Positions 52,033-61,212 of a stretch of DNA of 64,000 nucleotides are shown in pieces; the first letter of the stretch is position 1; each line of letters opens with the position of its first letter. The DNA is from Rhizobium sp. LC145 (GTDB taxonomy: Bacteria > Pseudomonadota > Alphaproteobacteria > Rhizobiales > Rhizobiaceae), in contig NZ_LBHV01000012.1 of NCBI RefSeq assembly GCF_001005825.1, forward strand, positions 1 through 64,000, in the 5' to 3' direction. The position numbers were made by a program, and so were the translations under genes. The notes beneath the pieces were generated by a model. It was not told the origin of the DNA. It saw nothing but the letters and a program-made list of their open reading frames with translations, and ran no database searches.

Positions 52033-52868
52033 GCTTCCACTCCCGCATCGATGACACTGATGGCTTCCGCCCATTCATGCGGCTCGACGCGCAGGAAGTG
52101 GTTGCGGTCGCGCGCTTCGAGGAATGGGACGCCCTTGGCCATTGTGGTGTCGCAGATGATAATGCGAGGCTTGGCCTCCGCATGATTACGGGCTGCATCA
52201 AAGGCCTTCACGAGCCCCTCGATGTCGTTGCCATCAACGCGCTGGACGAACCAGCCGAAGGCTTCAAATTTCGGTCCGAGCGGCTCGAAGTTAAGAACGC
52301 CGACCGATGGGCCGTCGGCCTGCATCTGGTTGACGTCTACGATGCCGATAAGGTTGTCCAGCTTGTAGGACCCCGCCGACATCGCCGCCTCCCAGGTTGA
52401 GCCCTCGTCGAGCTCGCCGTCGGAGAATAGGTTATAGACAAAGGCCTGCGACTTCTTTCGCTTCAGCGCCAGCGCCATGCCGACGGCTATCCCGAGGCCG
52501 TGGCCGAGCGAGCCGCCGGTGATCTCCATTCCAGGCGTATACGCCGCCATGCCGGACATCGGCAGACGGCTGTCGTCCGTGCCATAGGTTTCGAGTTCGT
52601 CTTCGGGAATGATTTTCGCTTCGATTAGCGCTGCGTAGAGAGCGATGGCATAGTGGCCGATCGACAGGAGAAAACGGTCGCGGCCCTCCCATTCCGGATC
52701 TTCCGGCCGGTAATTGGTGGCATGAAAGTAAGAGACCGCCAGCACGTCGGCGACGCCGAGCGCCTGAGCAATGTAGCCCTGCCCCTGGACCTCGCCCATC
52801 CTCAATGCGTGGCGCCTGATGCGTCGAGCACGCTCGCTCAGGCTGATGTTGTGACCCATCTGGTTCAT
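52029..52868 (-). CDS. Transketolase, N-terminal subunit (split enzyme)
   Basis: 279 residues from the ATG at 52868 (GGAGG 11 bases upstream; a GTG six codons earlier is possible). It carries the thiamine diphosphate motif SDGELDEGSTWEAAMSAGSYKLDNLIGIVDVNQ and TGGSLGHGLGIAVGMALALK. It is complete only with the C-terminal subunit encoded by the overlapping gene. The gene follows an SDR gene by 44 bases. Confidence 0.94.
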   Translation of the reverse strand: MNQMGHNISLSERARRIRRHALRMGEVQGQGYIAQALGVADVLAVSYFHATNYRPEDPEWEGRDRFLLSIGHYAIALYAALIEAKIIPEDELETYGTDDSRLPMSGMAAYTPGMEITGGSLGHGLGIAVGMALALKRKKSQAFVYNLFSDGELDEGSTWEAAMSAGSYKLDNLIGIVDVNQMQADGPSVGVLNFEPLGPKFEAFGWFVQRVDGNDIEGLVKAFDAARNHAEAKPRIIICDTTMAKGVPFLEARDRNHFLRVEPHEWAEAISVIDAGVEA

Positions 52869-52912
52869 CGCCGGAATATCCTCCACTCAGGCACGGTAAT
52901 CGGCAAAGCCGC

Positions 52913-53674
52913 TCAATGGATCAGCATGCCGCCGTTGACGTCGATCACGGCGCCCGTGACATAGGCCGAAAGATCCGATGCGAGGAACAGGTAGATGTTC
53001 GCGACATCGCTCGCTTCACCAAGCCGGCTCAAGGGGATGCCCTTGATGATATCCGTTCGCATCTGATCGGTGAGCTTGCCGCCGGTGATATCGGTCTGGA
53101 TGAGACCGGGAGTGACGGAATTGACGCGGATGCCGGCGGGGCCGAATTCTCTCGCCATGGCCTTGGCGAGACCGAGCACGCCGGCCTTGGCAGCGGAATA
53201 ATGCGGCCCGCCGAAGATGCCGCCGCCGCGCTGCGCGGAGACCGAGGACATGCAGGCGATCGAGCCGCCGCCGTTGTCGCGCATGTGCGGTATGAACGCC
53301 TGGCTGAGGAAGAGGACGCCGGTCATGTTGACGGCCACGATACGGTTCCAGTCGGCTTCCGTGATATCGAGCGTGGTGACGGGCTGGGTGATGCCGGCGT
53401 TGTTGATCAGAGAACCGACCGACCCGAACGCCTCGATAACGTTCGCTGCGGCCTCTCCGCAGGATGCCCTGTTGGCGACGTCGCAGTGGAGCCCGATGTG
53501 GCGGCCCGCTTCGACGCCCGGCAGGTTGGAGGCGGCGTCCGCCGCGGCGTCCGCGTCAATGTCAAGGATGGCGACCCGAGCGCCATGTTCGGCGAATAGC
53601 TGTGCGGTCGCGCGGCCGATACCGCGCCTGCTCGCGCCGCCAGAAATGACCGCGGTCTTCCCTTTTAAAAGCAT
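52913..53674 (-). CDS. SDR dehydrogenase, probable polyol or ketose reductase type
   Basis: 253 residues from the ATG at 53674 (GGAGGAG site). The cofactor motif is GGASRRGIG, with an Asp after the second strand (AILDIDADA) favouring NAD. NNAGITQP, MSSVSAQRGGGIFGGPHYSAAKAG and VTPGLIQTDITGG complete the fold. It is the first gene of the SDR-transketolase-TRAP operon, so it probably oxidises the imported polyol or sugar to the ketose used further on. Confidence 0.94.
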   Translation of the reverse strand: MLLKGKTAVISGGASRRGIGRATAQLFAEHGARVAILDIDADAAADAASNLPGVEAGRHIGLHCDVANRASCGEAAANVIEAFGSVGSLINNAGITQPVTTLDITEADWNRIVAVNMTGVLFLSQAFIPHMRDNGGGSIACMSSVSAQRGGGIFGGPHYSAAKAGVLGLAKAMAREFGPAGIRVNSVTPGLIQTDITGGKLTDQMRTDIIKGIPLSRLGEASDVANIYLFLASDLSAYVTGAVIDVNGGMLIH

Positions 53675-53792
53675 GTAATCTCCTCCCGATGCTTCCCATG
53701 CATCTGGCAAATCAAAACGAGCCAATTGGCTTCGCGGGCTCGAACCTGACGCACTTGCCGGGGTTCGACAAACGCGAAGTTTACAACGGTAG

Positions 53793-53807
53793 GTGAATCT
53801 GCTTCAC
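53793..53807. promoter_or_regulatory. LysR-type T-N11-A inverted repeat
   Basis: GTGAA and TTCAC flank TCTGC as a perfect inverted repeat; the inner bases form T-N11-A. It lies directly before the lysR start at 53815 and about 120 bases ahead of the SDR-led operon, the usual place for a LysR recognition site. Confidence 0.6.
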
Positions 53808-53814
53808 TAATCCG

Positions 53815-54690
53815 ATGTTACAGATGGCCTCTCTTTCCGCTGTCCGCATCTTCGAGGCCGCTGCTCGGCTGGCGTCGTTCCGGGCTGCTGCAGAGGAACT
53901 TCATCTTTCGCCGAGCGCGGTGAGCCACGCGATTTCAAAGCTAGAGAGAGACCTTGGGACGTCCTTGTTCGAGCGGAGCACCAGAAAGGTAATCTTGACG
54001 CTAGCGGGTCAGACCTTGCAGGGCCATGCCTCAGCCGCGTTCGAGGAGCTGCGTCGCGGTGTTGAGATGATTTCATCCAACAAGACACATCTTCTTCGCG
54101 TTCACTGCGCCCCCAGCTATGCGGCCCAAGTGCTCTCGGCTCGGCTTCCGGATTTTCTCAAGCACAATGAAGGGGTGGAGGTCAGGGTCGCCGCAAGTAC
54201 GAACTATGCTCGTTTCGTCGACGGGCTCTTCGACGTCGACATCGTGTACGGCGAACCCTCGAATCGCGAGGACCTGATCGTCGTGCCACTCGGAGAGGAG
54301 GTCATTTCCCCTGTCTGCTCTCCCGAAATGGCAGAGCGGCTCTCGTCTCCTCGCGACCTCGCGCGCGTGCCACTCATACGGAGCGACCTGAAACGCATTC
54401 AATGGATAGACTGGTTCGAGTTGAACAATCTCGGCCCTCCTCCTCTTCCGGCGATGAGCTTCGATAGAAGTTTCCTCGCGGTCGATGCTGCGGCGAACGG
54501 ACTTGGCGTCGCATTGGAATCAACATCTCTTGCAAGACGCGAGTTGGAGAACGGTCGGCTGGTTCGACCCTTCGCCAGCTGTCGGGACAGTCGTTATATC
54601 GGCCACTACCTCGCCTATCCCAAGAGCGGCACTCAGCGCCGCCTCGCCAAACGGTTCGCCGATTGGCTTACCGATAGCTCGAGCACATAA
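53815..54690 (+). CDS. GcvA-like LysR-family regulator
   Basis: 291 residues (or 288 from the ATG three codons later). The HTH (LSAVRIFEAAARLASFRAAAEELHLSPSAVSHAISKLERDLGTSLFERSTRKVILT) is of the GcvA type, and the effector domain ends KRFADWLTDSS. It is divergent from the SDR-transketolase-TRAP operon and shares a T-N11-A site with it. Confidence 0.93.
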   Translation: MLQMASLSAVRIFEAAARLASFRAAAEELHLSPSAVSHAISKLERDLGTSLFERSTRKVILTLAGQTLQGHASAAFEELRRGVEMISSNKTHLLRVHCAPSYAAQVLSARLPDFLKHNEGVEVRVAASTNYARFVDGLFDVDIVYGEPSNREDLIVVPLGEEVISPVCSPEMAERLSSPRDLARVPLIRSDLKRIQWIDWFELNNLGPPPLPAMSFDRSFLAVDAAANGLGVALESTSLARRELENGRLVRPFASCRDSRYIGHYLAYPKSGTQRRLAKRFADWLTDSSST

Positions 54691-54842
54691 TTCGCATTTA
54701 TGTGATACGAACTGGCGACCGGACGTTTCATTTCGACGCTGAAGGCGTCAAGCTATTGAAACGCTGTCAAATCCGTCCGAATTCACGCGCCACCCTCCGA
54801 GCGCTGTCACTTAAGGGACGATGAGCCATTCTGAAGAAGAAG

Positions 54843-55355
54843 TCACTGCCCTATGAGCGGCATCTTTAGGACCTCCAAAACCTTCGCAGCGTTGTTCCTG
54901 GCTGCCTCTGTGGTCTTTGCGGAGGACTTGATTATCAGCCTGTCGCCACCTTTCACCGCGAAAATGTTTACCCCTGATTGGCCGCCACCAAGGTTTCGGA
55001 GGGTGATCTGCCTGGCGATGGCTGTTCCTGCGTCGATCTTCTCGATCCTGCAAATCCCGTTCGCACAGACGTTCTCGAGTTCGGCGATGTAGGCTTCATC
55101 AGTCCGGTTCGCCTTGCCGATCTCGTCTGTTTGTCGATCGACAGTCACCGAAACGATTTCATCTTCATTCGCCCCGCAGCAGGAGATGCTCATATTAGCA
55201 GGGGTCGCCCAATGGTATGCCTGCTTGTCAAATTTGGCTGCGACGGTTTTCTCCATCGTCGTGAGATCATGAGTTTCAAATCCCTCGGCGAATGCTGCGG
55301 CGCTGGACGATGCAAGCATCATCCCGACAACAGCTACGAATTCCATCAGTCGCAT
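54843..55355 (-). CDS. Exported protein of unknown function
   Basis: 170 residues from the ATG at 55355 (GGAGG four bases upstream). A signal peptide (about 1-28, ending SSSAAAFAEG) is followed by a mature region with a Cys pair CCG (SISCCGAN) and a CxxGxC stretch (VCANGICRI), then a C-terminal alpha/beta part with KSSAKTTEAARNNAAKVLE. Disulfides in the periplasm are likely. It stands alone between two unrelated units. No family was recognised. Confidence 0.75.
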   Translation of the reverse strand: MRLMEFVAVVGMMLASSSAAAFAEGFETHDLTTMEKTVAAKFDKQAYHWATPANMSISCCGANEDEIVSVTVDRQTDEIGKANRTDEAYIAELENVCANGICRIEKIDAGTAIARQITLRNLGGGQSGVNIFAVKGGDRLIIKSSAKTTEAARNNAAKVLEVLKMPLIGQ

Positions 55356-55668
55356 CGCACCTCCATTCGCGTTTGGTCTGCTCTCCACCACTATGCCGTT
55401 CCTACCCTATTGTAAAAATCCGGGATGATGTAGCAAATGTCACAGCCGGTGATCATACGCGGTGACCGCTTTGCGTCCTTAAATCGGTCATACCTACGCC
55501 GGTCGGCGACAGCAGAGCATCTAGGATCGACTTGCTCCGTAAGCGGCGCCCGGCGTTTGAAGCACCTCGCAAATGCCGGCGTCTTCGATCTCGAGACGTT
55601 CAACTCTATGGTCGCGTCAGGCGCTGGACCCAGCGATGGCGGAGTAAAGCTGTAGATGAGGGTTCGGC
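55356..55668. other. Intergenic stretch with one doubtful small frame
   Basis: 313 bases. A plus-strand frame at 55437-55655 (72 residues, MSQPVIIRGDRFASLN...) has an indifferent ribosome site and no recognisable family, and its composition is not convincing. No repeat or operator was recognised here. Confidence 0.35.
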
Positions 55669-56433
55669 TCATGCAGCTGCCAGCTTATAGGCTGACCTGA
55701 GAAGGGCGATCGCCTCGTCACGGGTAAACGGTACGTTGAGAGTTTTCGGGTCGAGAGTTGCGTCGGCCTCGGCCAGATCAAGGAAGCGGCGCATGTCGTC
55801 GAGAATTTGATCGGGCAAAGTAATCGATGAATCTCCGGGCAGAAGCTGGGTCAGGCGTACCACATCATTGCGGTGCTTCTTGATGTTTTTGCTGTCGATC
55901 TTCTCCCCGGCTTCGGCTCTTGCGGACAGATCGAGAAATGCCCGCGCTTTGAAGGGAATGAGGAGTGTTTCGTCGATGACTGTCACGCCCTCGATCTTTC
56001 GCTTCGCGGACTGCAACGCTTCATAATATCCGTCGTCGAGCAGAATGGCCGAGAGGCTGACGATGTCTTCCTCGACCGGAATGGGGGTGAGTTCTGCATT
56101 TTCCGAAAGGTCGAGCGTGCCGGACTTGCGGGAAAACAGCTCGATCATGAAGGGGAAGCCCTGGTCCGTAGGCTTGTGGAAGCGGTAGAATTCCTTTTCG
56201 CCAGTGCTACGCTCGCGTGCCTGGTAGCCGCCAGCATCCAGAAATTCTTTGAAAGCAGTGCCGAAGGCGGCATCGACCACCTCAACACAGAGCACCATGT
56301 CGATATCCTTGGTGGCCCTGAAATCGAGGCCAGCTTCATCAAACAGGAGGTCACAGGCCGCGCCACCGATGATGGCGTAGTGGTCCTCATGGCCAGCGAA
56401 GTATTTTTGAAATTTATCGATGCCGGTTACCAA
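55669..56433 (-). CDS. AbiEii-like nucleotidyltransferase
   Basis: 254 residues from a TTG at 56433 that has GGAG eight bases upstream; the longer frame overlaps the previous gene and its N-terminus looks non-coding. The nucleotidyltransferase core reads AIIGGAACDLLFDEAGLDFRATKDIDMVL (GG plus D-x-D), followed by a helical domain with LIPFKARAFLDLSARAEAGEKIDSKNIKKHRNDVVRL. That Lys-rich segment is typical of AbiEii/AbiGii relatives. It overlaps the upstream winged-helix gene by seven bases, an antitoxin-toxin style arrangement. Confidence 0.78.
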   Translation of the reverse strand: MVTGIDKFQKYFAGHEDHYAIIGGAACDLLFDEAGLDFRATKDIDMVLCVEVVDAAFGTAFKEFLDAGGYQARERSTGEKEFYRFHKPTDQGFPFMIELFSRKSGTLDLSENAELTPIPVEEDIVSLSAILLDDGYYEALQSAKRKIEGVTVIDETLLIPFKARAFLDLSARAEAGEKIDSKNIKKHRNDVVRLTQLLPGDSSITLPDQILDDMRRFLDLAEADATLDPKTLNVPFTRDEAIALLRSAYKLAAA

Positions 56434-57434
56434 GTCAGGTTCTCCAAAAGTCGATCCGCAGCCATGGCGACACGCTCGTCGCGATGACCCCGGAATTGTG
56501 CGTACAAGGACAGGACGTCCACTGTATGGGTGTCGGACAAGGCGGCCGGATTGTAGGACCATGTCTCGATGATGCAGTTAGCTTCGTCGCGGTTTGTTTC
56601 GGCCAGGTTCGCAGTTTGCGAAATCGCTTTCCAGTCGCTGGCAGCGACGGCGAAAGTGTCGATACGTGGGCTAGCCAGTTCCGTTAGGTGGGATAGTGCC
56701 GTTTCCCCGGCCAACTTCAGGTGCGCGCCGGAGGCGTCTCCGCGCACGCATTTCAATGATCGAACCGGACTGCGCAGAAGTGGTGTGGCTTCCTCCAGGA
56801 GGTGTCGCCCTTCTGCCTTGAAGTGAATGCGTCTCTCTTTTCCGTGCCTGATGGTTTCAGCGAGGCCGGCGGCGACCAGATCGTCGAACGCTCGGCCGAT
56901 CGACATAGCCGAGTAATGCAGACGTTCAGCCAGGAGTGATGGTGTTGTCACGCTCCTGTTGGGGTGCAGGATGTGATGAAAAAGGACGGTTTGGGCGGCA
57001 GGGGACAGGTCGTCCGCCTGCCGGTGGCGTGGCGCACGGAAATGCTCGCGCAGATCGAGCGCTAGATCGGGCATGTAGAGCTGGTTGCCGGGAACGATAA
57101 AGGGGACACCTTGACCGATGAGCCGCGACCGGTTGTGCGCACTGATAGTCGTGGTGGCGAAAGCCACCGTCGCATTGGTGGCATTACGGACGATGTCGAT
57201 GTGCTTGGCGATGTCGGCGGGAGTGCCCGTGTCTTCGAGCCTCGCGACGATGATGCAATGCCGGCCTAGAATGCGGGCTTCATAGAGGGTGTAGGTTCGT
57301 CCGATAAAGGATGGCAAGCTGCGCGTACCCTCGAACGGGCGAACATCGATGCGCTCATGAAGCAGTTCTCCCAGATAGCGCTCGAGCGCTTCCGAAAACT
57401 GCGAATCGTTGATGCTGATGTCTCTTTTTAACAT
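56427..57434 (-). CDS. Winged-helix protein, probable antitoxin/regulator partner
   Basis: 335 residues from the ATG at 57434 (a GTG four codons earlier is possible). The N-terminal part (about 1-150) contains an alpha/beta domain (TLYEARILGRHCIIVARLEDTGTPADIAKHIDIVRNATNATVAF). Residues about 165-225 form a MarR-like winged helix (AAQTVLFHHILHPNRSVTTPSLLAERLHYSAMSIGRAFDDLVAAGLAET). It precedes the nucleotidyltransferase gene as AbiEi precedes AbiEii. An inverted repeat lies directly at its promoter. Its assignment as antitoxin is by context. Confidence 0.72.
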   Translation of the reverse strand: MLKRDISINDSQFSEALERYLGELLHERIDVRPFEGTRSLPSFIGRTYTLYEARILGRHCIIVARLEDTGTPADIAKHIDIVRNATNATVAFATTTISAHNRSRLIGQGVPFIVPGNQLYMPDLALDLREHFRAPRHRQADDLSPAAQTVLFHHILHPNRSVTTPSLLAERLHYSAMSIGRAFDDLVAAGLAETIRHGKERRIHFKAEGRHLLEEATPLLRSPVRSLKCVRGDASGAHLKLAGETALSHLTELASPRIDTFAVAASDWKAISQTANLAETNRDEANCIIETWSYNPAALSDTHTVDVLSLYAQFRGHRDERVAMAADRLLENLTW

Positions 57435-57441
57435 TGTTTCG

Positions 57442-57468
57442 CACACTAACCACGATAGCGTTATTGTG
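57442..57468. promoter_or_regulatory. Inverted repeat upstream of the winged-helix gene
   Basis: CACACTAAC (57442-57450) and GTTATTGTG (57460-57468) are inverse complements at 8 of 9 positions, separated by nine bases. The site starts eight bases from the ATG. It is a good candidate for negative autoregulation. Confidence 0.55.
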
Positions 57469-57869
57469 CAATCTTAATGTTATTGACAGGGCGGTTGCAA
57501 ACGTCGAGTTTGGGCCAAGGCACGAGGGCTGACTGTGCCACGGTGGCGGCCAGCATTTTGATGGTTTGCGTTTGAAAAGAGATATGAACGAGGGAAAGCT
57601 GACCAATGCCGTGACCGGAGAGCTGCAAGCGTCTTCTCCGGCAAAAGGAGGGTCTTAGAGGCTATGGAGTGTTGATTTCCACTGAGAGCGGGGAACACGG
57701 CGCTACGGTTCGGTCGGATAAAACTCCAATCAAAGTTTCCACACAGCCTCGGCCGGAAGCGGTCACTGAGATAAGCCTGCGCTCTACGGCGGCTATGTCA
57801 TCCTTGGCGCCCGAAACGGACCGTTCAAAAGTGGCCCCATTGCGGCAAATCGGCTCGGCCTCTTCCAGT
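57469..57869. other. Intergenic stretch, no gene recognised
   Basis: 401 bases between the promoter of the winged-helix gene and the 3' end of oxyR. Open frames here are short or antisense to oxyR and have no recognisable family. Nothing repetitive was seen. Confidence 0.4.
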
Positions 57870-58793
57870 TCAAGCGCGGAGAAGATCGTGCATCTCGCGT
57901 TGTTTGTGCAACCCGACCTCGCGAACGATATCGGCGATTTGAGCGAACTGCGACGCCAATGGGTTGGTCTTTCGCCAAACAATACCAATCGTTCGGGACG
58001 GACGCGGTTCACGCAGGCGAAACATGCAGACGTTGGAAGATCGGCTCTCCGCAGCGACCGCCATTTGCGGGATGAGTGTAACCCCGATCCCGGCGCCGAC
58101 CATCTGGACGAGAGTGGACAGCGAACTGCCCTCCATCAACTCACGCGGCGAAGGATCCGTGATATTGCAGACAGAAAGAGCCTGCTCCCTGAAACAGTGG
58201 CCCTCCTCCAACAATAGCAGCTTCATCTCATGAAGCTTGTTGGAACTGGGCACCGGCTTGCCGGCGTCCTCCAAGGGCCGCACCAGGACGAACTCTTCAT
58301 CGAAAAGCGGCATTTCCGTCAACGCGGCCTCCGAAACGGGTAACGCGACGATCGCGAGATCGAGCCGGGCTTCCAGGAGATTGCCGATCAGCTTGTGCGT
58401 GGTTGCCTCGCGCGGTCTGGGTTCCAGGCCGGGGTAACTCTGGATAAGTGCCTTGATAACGCCAGGCAGGAGATAAGGGGCAACCGTGGGGATGACACCG
58501 ATGCGAAGCTGGCCAGTCAGCGGGCCATCCGCCGCACGGGCCAACTCCTCAAGTTCATCGACCGAGCGAAGAATTTCCCGAACCCTCTGTGCAAACTGTT
58601 CGCCAAGGCTCGTGAGGCGGATCTGCCGCCCTCCTCGTTCCACCAGGGGAGCACCGATCAGCTCTTCGAGATCCTTAATTTGTACGGACAAGGCCGGCTG
58701 GGAAACAGTGCATGCCTCAGCCGCACGTCCGAAATGGCCCAGTTTCGCCAAGGCTTCGAAGTAGCGCAGGTGCTTTATCGTCACTCCAATCAT
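57870..58793 (-). CDS. oxyR: Peroxide-sensing LysR-family activator OxyR
   Basis: 307 residues. The HTH (HLRYFEALAKLGHFGRAAEACTVSQPALSVQIKDLEELIGAPLVER) is LysR type. The two redox cysteines are at about 200 and 209 in GHCFREQALSVC, matching E. coli Cys199 and Cys208, which form the disulfide on exposure to peroxide. It is divergent from katG, its standard target. Confidence 0.96.
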   Translation of the reverse strand: MIGVTIKHLRYFEALAKLGHFGRAAEACTVSQPALSVQIKDLEELIGAPLVERGGRQIRLTSLGEQFAQRVREILRSVDELEELARAADGPLTGQLRIGVIPTVAPYLLPGVIKALIQSYPGLEPRPREATTHKLIGNLLEARLDLAIVALPVSEAALTEMPLFDEEFVLVRPLEDAGKPVPSSNKLHEMKLLLLEEGHCFREQALSVCNITDPSPRELMEGSSLSTLVQMVGAGIGVTLIPQMAVAAESRSSNVCMFRLREPRPSRTIGIVWRKTNPLASQFAQIADIVREVGLHKQREMHDLLRA

Positions 58794-58967
58794 AATCCTG
58801 TCATATCGGGGTTTTTAGAAGATACAATTGGAAATTATAGCAAGGGTCGATTATCGCAGTCGGGCAGCTGGTGAATCTCAACGGCTATCGTCGCTTTGGA
58901 AAGCGCGGAGCCTGCGAGCCACGTTCAGCCGCGGCTTTCCATCTCGGGCAATCCATCGGAGAACAAC

Positions 58968-61142
58968 ATGGACGCAACAACGAAGTCAGCCGGCAAGTGT
59001 CCGGTCATGCACGGCGGCAATACCGCCCTTGGCAAATCCGTCACGGAATGGTGGCCCAACGCGCTGAATCTCGACATTCTGCACCAGCATGACACCAAGT
59101 CCAACCCGCTCGGCAAGACCTTCAATTACCGGGAAGAGCTCAAGAAGCTCGATGTGGAGGCGCTGAAGGCCGACCTGCGTGCCCTGATGACCGACAGCCA
59201 GGACTGGTGGCCGGCGGATTGGGGCAGCTATGTCGGCATGATGGCGCGCGTCACCTGGCATGCCGCAGGCTCCTACCGCACGTCCGACGGGCGTGGCGGT
59301 GCCAATACCGGCAACCAGCGTTTCGCTCCGCTCAATTCCTGGCCAGACAACGTCAATACCGACAAGGGTCGCCGCCTGCTGTGGCCGATCAAGAAGAAGT
59401 ACGGAAACAAGATTTCCTGGGCCGACCTGATCGCGCTCGCAGGCACGATCGCCTATGACGTTGCAGGCCTGAAGACGTTCGGCTTCGCCTTCGGTCGCGA
59501 GGACATCTGGCATCCGGAAAAGGATACCTATTGGGGCGACGAGAAGGAATGGCTGGCCCCCAGCGACGGCCGCTATGGAGACGTTGCCAAGCCCGACACG
59601 CTGGCAAACCCGCTTGCGGCCGTGCAGATGGGCCTCATCTATGTCAATCCCGAAGGCGTTAACGGTAAATCCGATCCGCTTGCGACTGCCGCCCAAATGC
59701 GCGAAACCTTCGCACGCATGGGTATGAACGACGAAGAGACGGTAGCGCTGACCGCTGGCGGCCATACGATCGGCAAGACCCACGGGAACGGCAACCCGCT
59801 CGATCTCAGCCCCGATCCAGAAGCTGCCGGCCCGGAATTCCAAGGCTTGGGATGGATGAACACGAAGGGCCGTGGCATCGGCCGCAACACCGTTGTTTCG
59901 GGTCTTGAAGGCGCCTGGACCTCGGAGCCGACCAAATGGGACAACGGCTTCTTCAAGATGCTGTTCGAACACGACTGGCATCTGGTGAAAAGCCCGGCCG
60001 GCGCGACCCAATGGGAGCCGGTTTCAATCACCGAACAGGACAAGCCGGTCGACGTGGAAGATTCTTCGATCCGCCACAATCCGATGATGACCGATGCGGA
60101 CATGGCGTTGAAGGTAGACCCGATCTATCGCGAAATCTCACTGCGTTTCATGAATGATTTCGAGGCATTCTCGGATGCCTTCGCCCGCGCCTGGTTTAAG
60201 CTCACTCATCGCGACATGGGCCCCAAGACGCGCTATTACGGGCCCGACGCGCCTAGCGAGGATCTTATCTGGCAGGATCCGGTTCCGGCTGGCCGCAAGG
60301 ACTACGACGTCAACGCCGTCAAGACGAGGATCGCTGCTTCGGGTCTTTCGGCGTCCGACCTGGTCTCCACCGCATGGGACAGCGCTCGCACCTATCGTGG
60401 TTCGGATTTCCGCGGTGGCGCAAACGGAGCGCGTATCCGTCTGGCTCCGCAGAAGGACTGGGAAGGCAATGAGCCGGAACGTCTGGCCCGAGTTCTCTCG
60501 GTGCTCGAGCCGATTGCGGGCGAGTTCGGCGCCAGCCTTGCCGACGTGATCGTGCTGGCAGGCAATTACGGCGTGGAACAGGCCGCCAAGGCGGCCGGCT
60601 TCGACATCGAAGTACCCTTCGTTGCCGGTCGCGGCGACGCGACTGCTGAGCAGACCGATGCGTCAAGCTTTGCGCCGCTGGAACCGCTCGCGGACGGTTT
60701 CCGCAACTGGCAGAAGAAGGACTACTTGGTCAGTCCCGAAGAACTGTTGCTCGACCGCGCTCAGCTCATGGGGCTGACCGCGCCGGAAATGACGGCACTG
60801 ATCGGGGGCATGCGGGTGATGGGCACCAATCACGGTGGTACCTCGCAAGGCGTCTTTACCGATCGCGTCGGCGCACTGACGACCGATTTCTTCGTCACGC
60901 TGACGGACATGGCCTATTCCTGGGTGCCCGTGGACAACAACCTCTACGAAATCCGCGATCGCAAGACCGGAGCGACCAGGTTCACCGCCACGCGCGTTGA
61001 CCTCGTCTTCGGCTCGAACTCCATTCTGCGGGCCTATGCGGAAGTTTATGCCCAGGATGACAACAAGGAGAAGTTCGTCAGGGATTTCGTCGCCGCGTGG
61101 ACCAAGGTCATGAACGCGGATCGTTTCGACCTCGCCGCATAA
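58968..61142 (+). CDS. katG: Catalase-peroxidase KatG
   Basis: 724 residues from the ATG at 58968 (GGAG six bases upstream). The distal haem site is RVTWH (Arg94, Trp97, His98), the proximal His is in GGHTIGKTHG, and the Tyr of the Met-Tyr-Trp crosslink is in LIYVNPEGVNG. The C-terminal half is the usual non-haem copy (VSTAWDSARTYRGSDFRGGANGARIRL). It removes hydrogen peroxide and is induced by OxyR. A terminator follows the stop codon. Confidence 0.98.
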   Translation: MDATTKSAGKCPVMHGGNTALGKSVTEWWPNALNLDILHQHDTKSNPLGKTFNYREELKKLDVEALKADLRALMTDSQDWWPADWGSYVGMMARVTWHAAGSYRTSDGRGGANTGNQRFAPLNSWPDNVNTDKGRRLLWPIKKKYGNKISWADLIALAGTIAYDVAGLKTFGFAFGREDIWHPEKDTYWGDEKEWLAPSDGRYGDVAKPDTLANPLAAVQMGLIYVNPEGVNGKSDPLATAAQMRETFARMGMNDEETVALTAGGHTIGKTHGNGNPLDLSPDPEAAGPEFQGLGWMNTKGRGIGRNTVVSGLEGAWTSEPTKWDNGFFKMLFEHDWHLVKSPAGATQWEPVSITEQDKPVDVEDSSIRHNPMMTDADMALKVDPIYREISLRFMNDFEAFSDAFARAWFKLTHRDMGPKTRYYGPDAPSEDLIWQDPVPAGRKDYDVNAVKTRIAASGLSASDLVSTAWDSARTYRGSDFRGGANGARIRLAPQKDWEGNEPERLARVLSVLEPIAGEFGASLADVIVLAGNYGVEQAAKAAGFDIEVPFVAGRGDATAEQTDASSFAPLEPLADGFRNWQKKDYLVSPEELLLDRAQLMGLTAPEMTALIGGMRVMGTNHGGTSQGVFTDRVGALTTDFFVTLTDMAYSWVPVDNNLYEIRDRKTGATRFTATRVDLVFGSNSILRAYAEVYAQDDNKEKFVRDFVAAWTKVMNADRFDLAA

Positions 61143-61162
61143 GGGCTTCGAAACATCATCAT

Positions 61163-61200
61163 AGTGATCCATCCCGGCAGCCGGGGTGGATCACTGTTTT
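61163..61200 (+). terminator. Rho-independent terminator of katG
   Basis: AGTGATCCATCCCGG and CCGGGGTGGATCACT pair at 14 of 15 positions around a four-base loop, followed by TTTT. It begins 21 bases past the katG stop. Confidence 0.9.
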
Positions 61201-61212
61201 ATACGCACGTTA

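Noticed and set aside
57669..58217. A 182-residue plus-strand frame
   Set aside because: Most of it is antisense to oxyR and it lacks a ribosome site and any domain.
58801..58860. Exact OxyR binding site in the oxyR-katG promoter
   Set aside because: AT-rich partial repeats are present, but no arrangement matched the tetrad consensus well enough to place a site.
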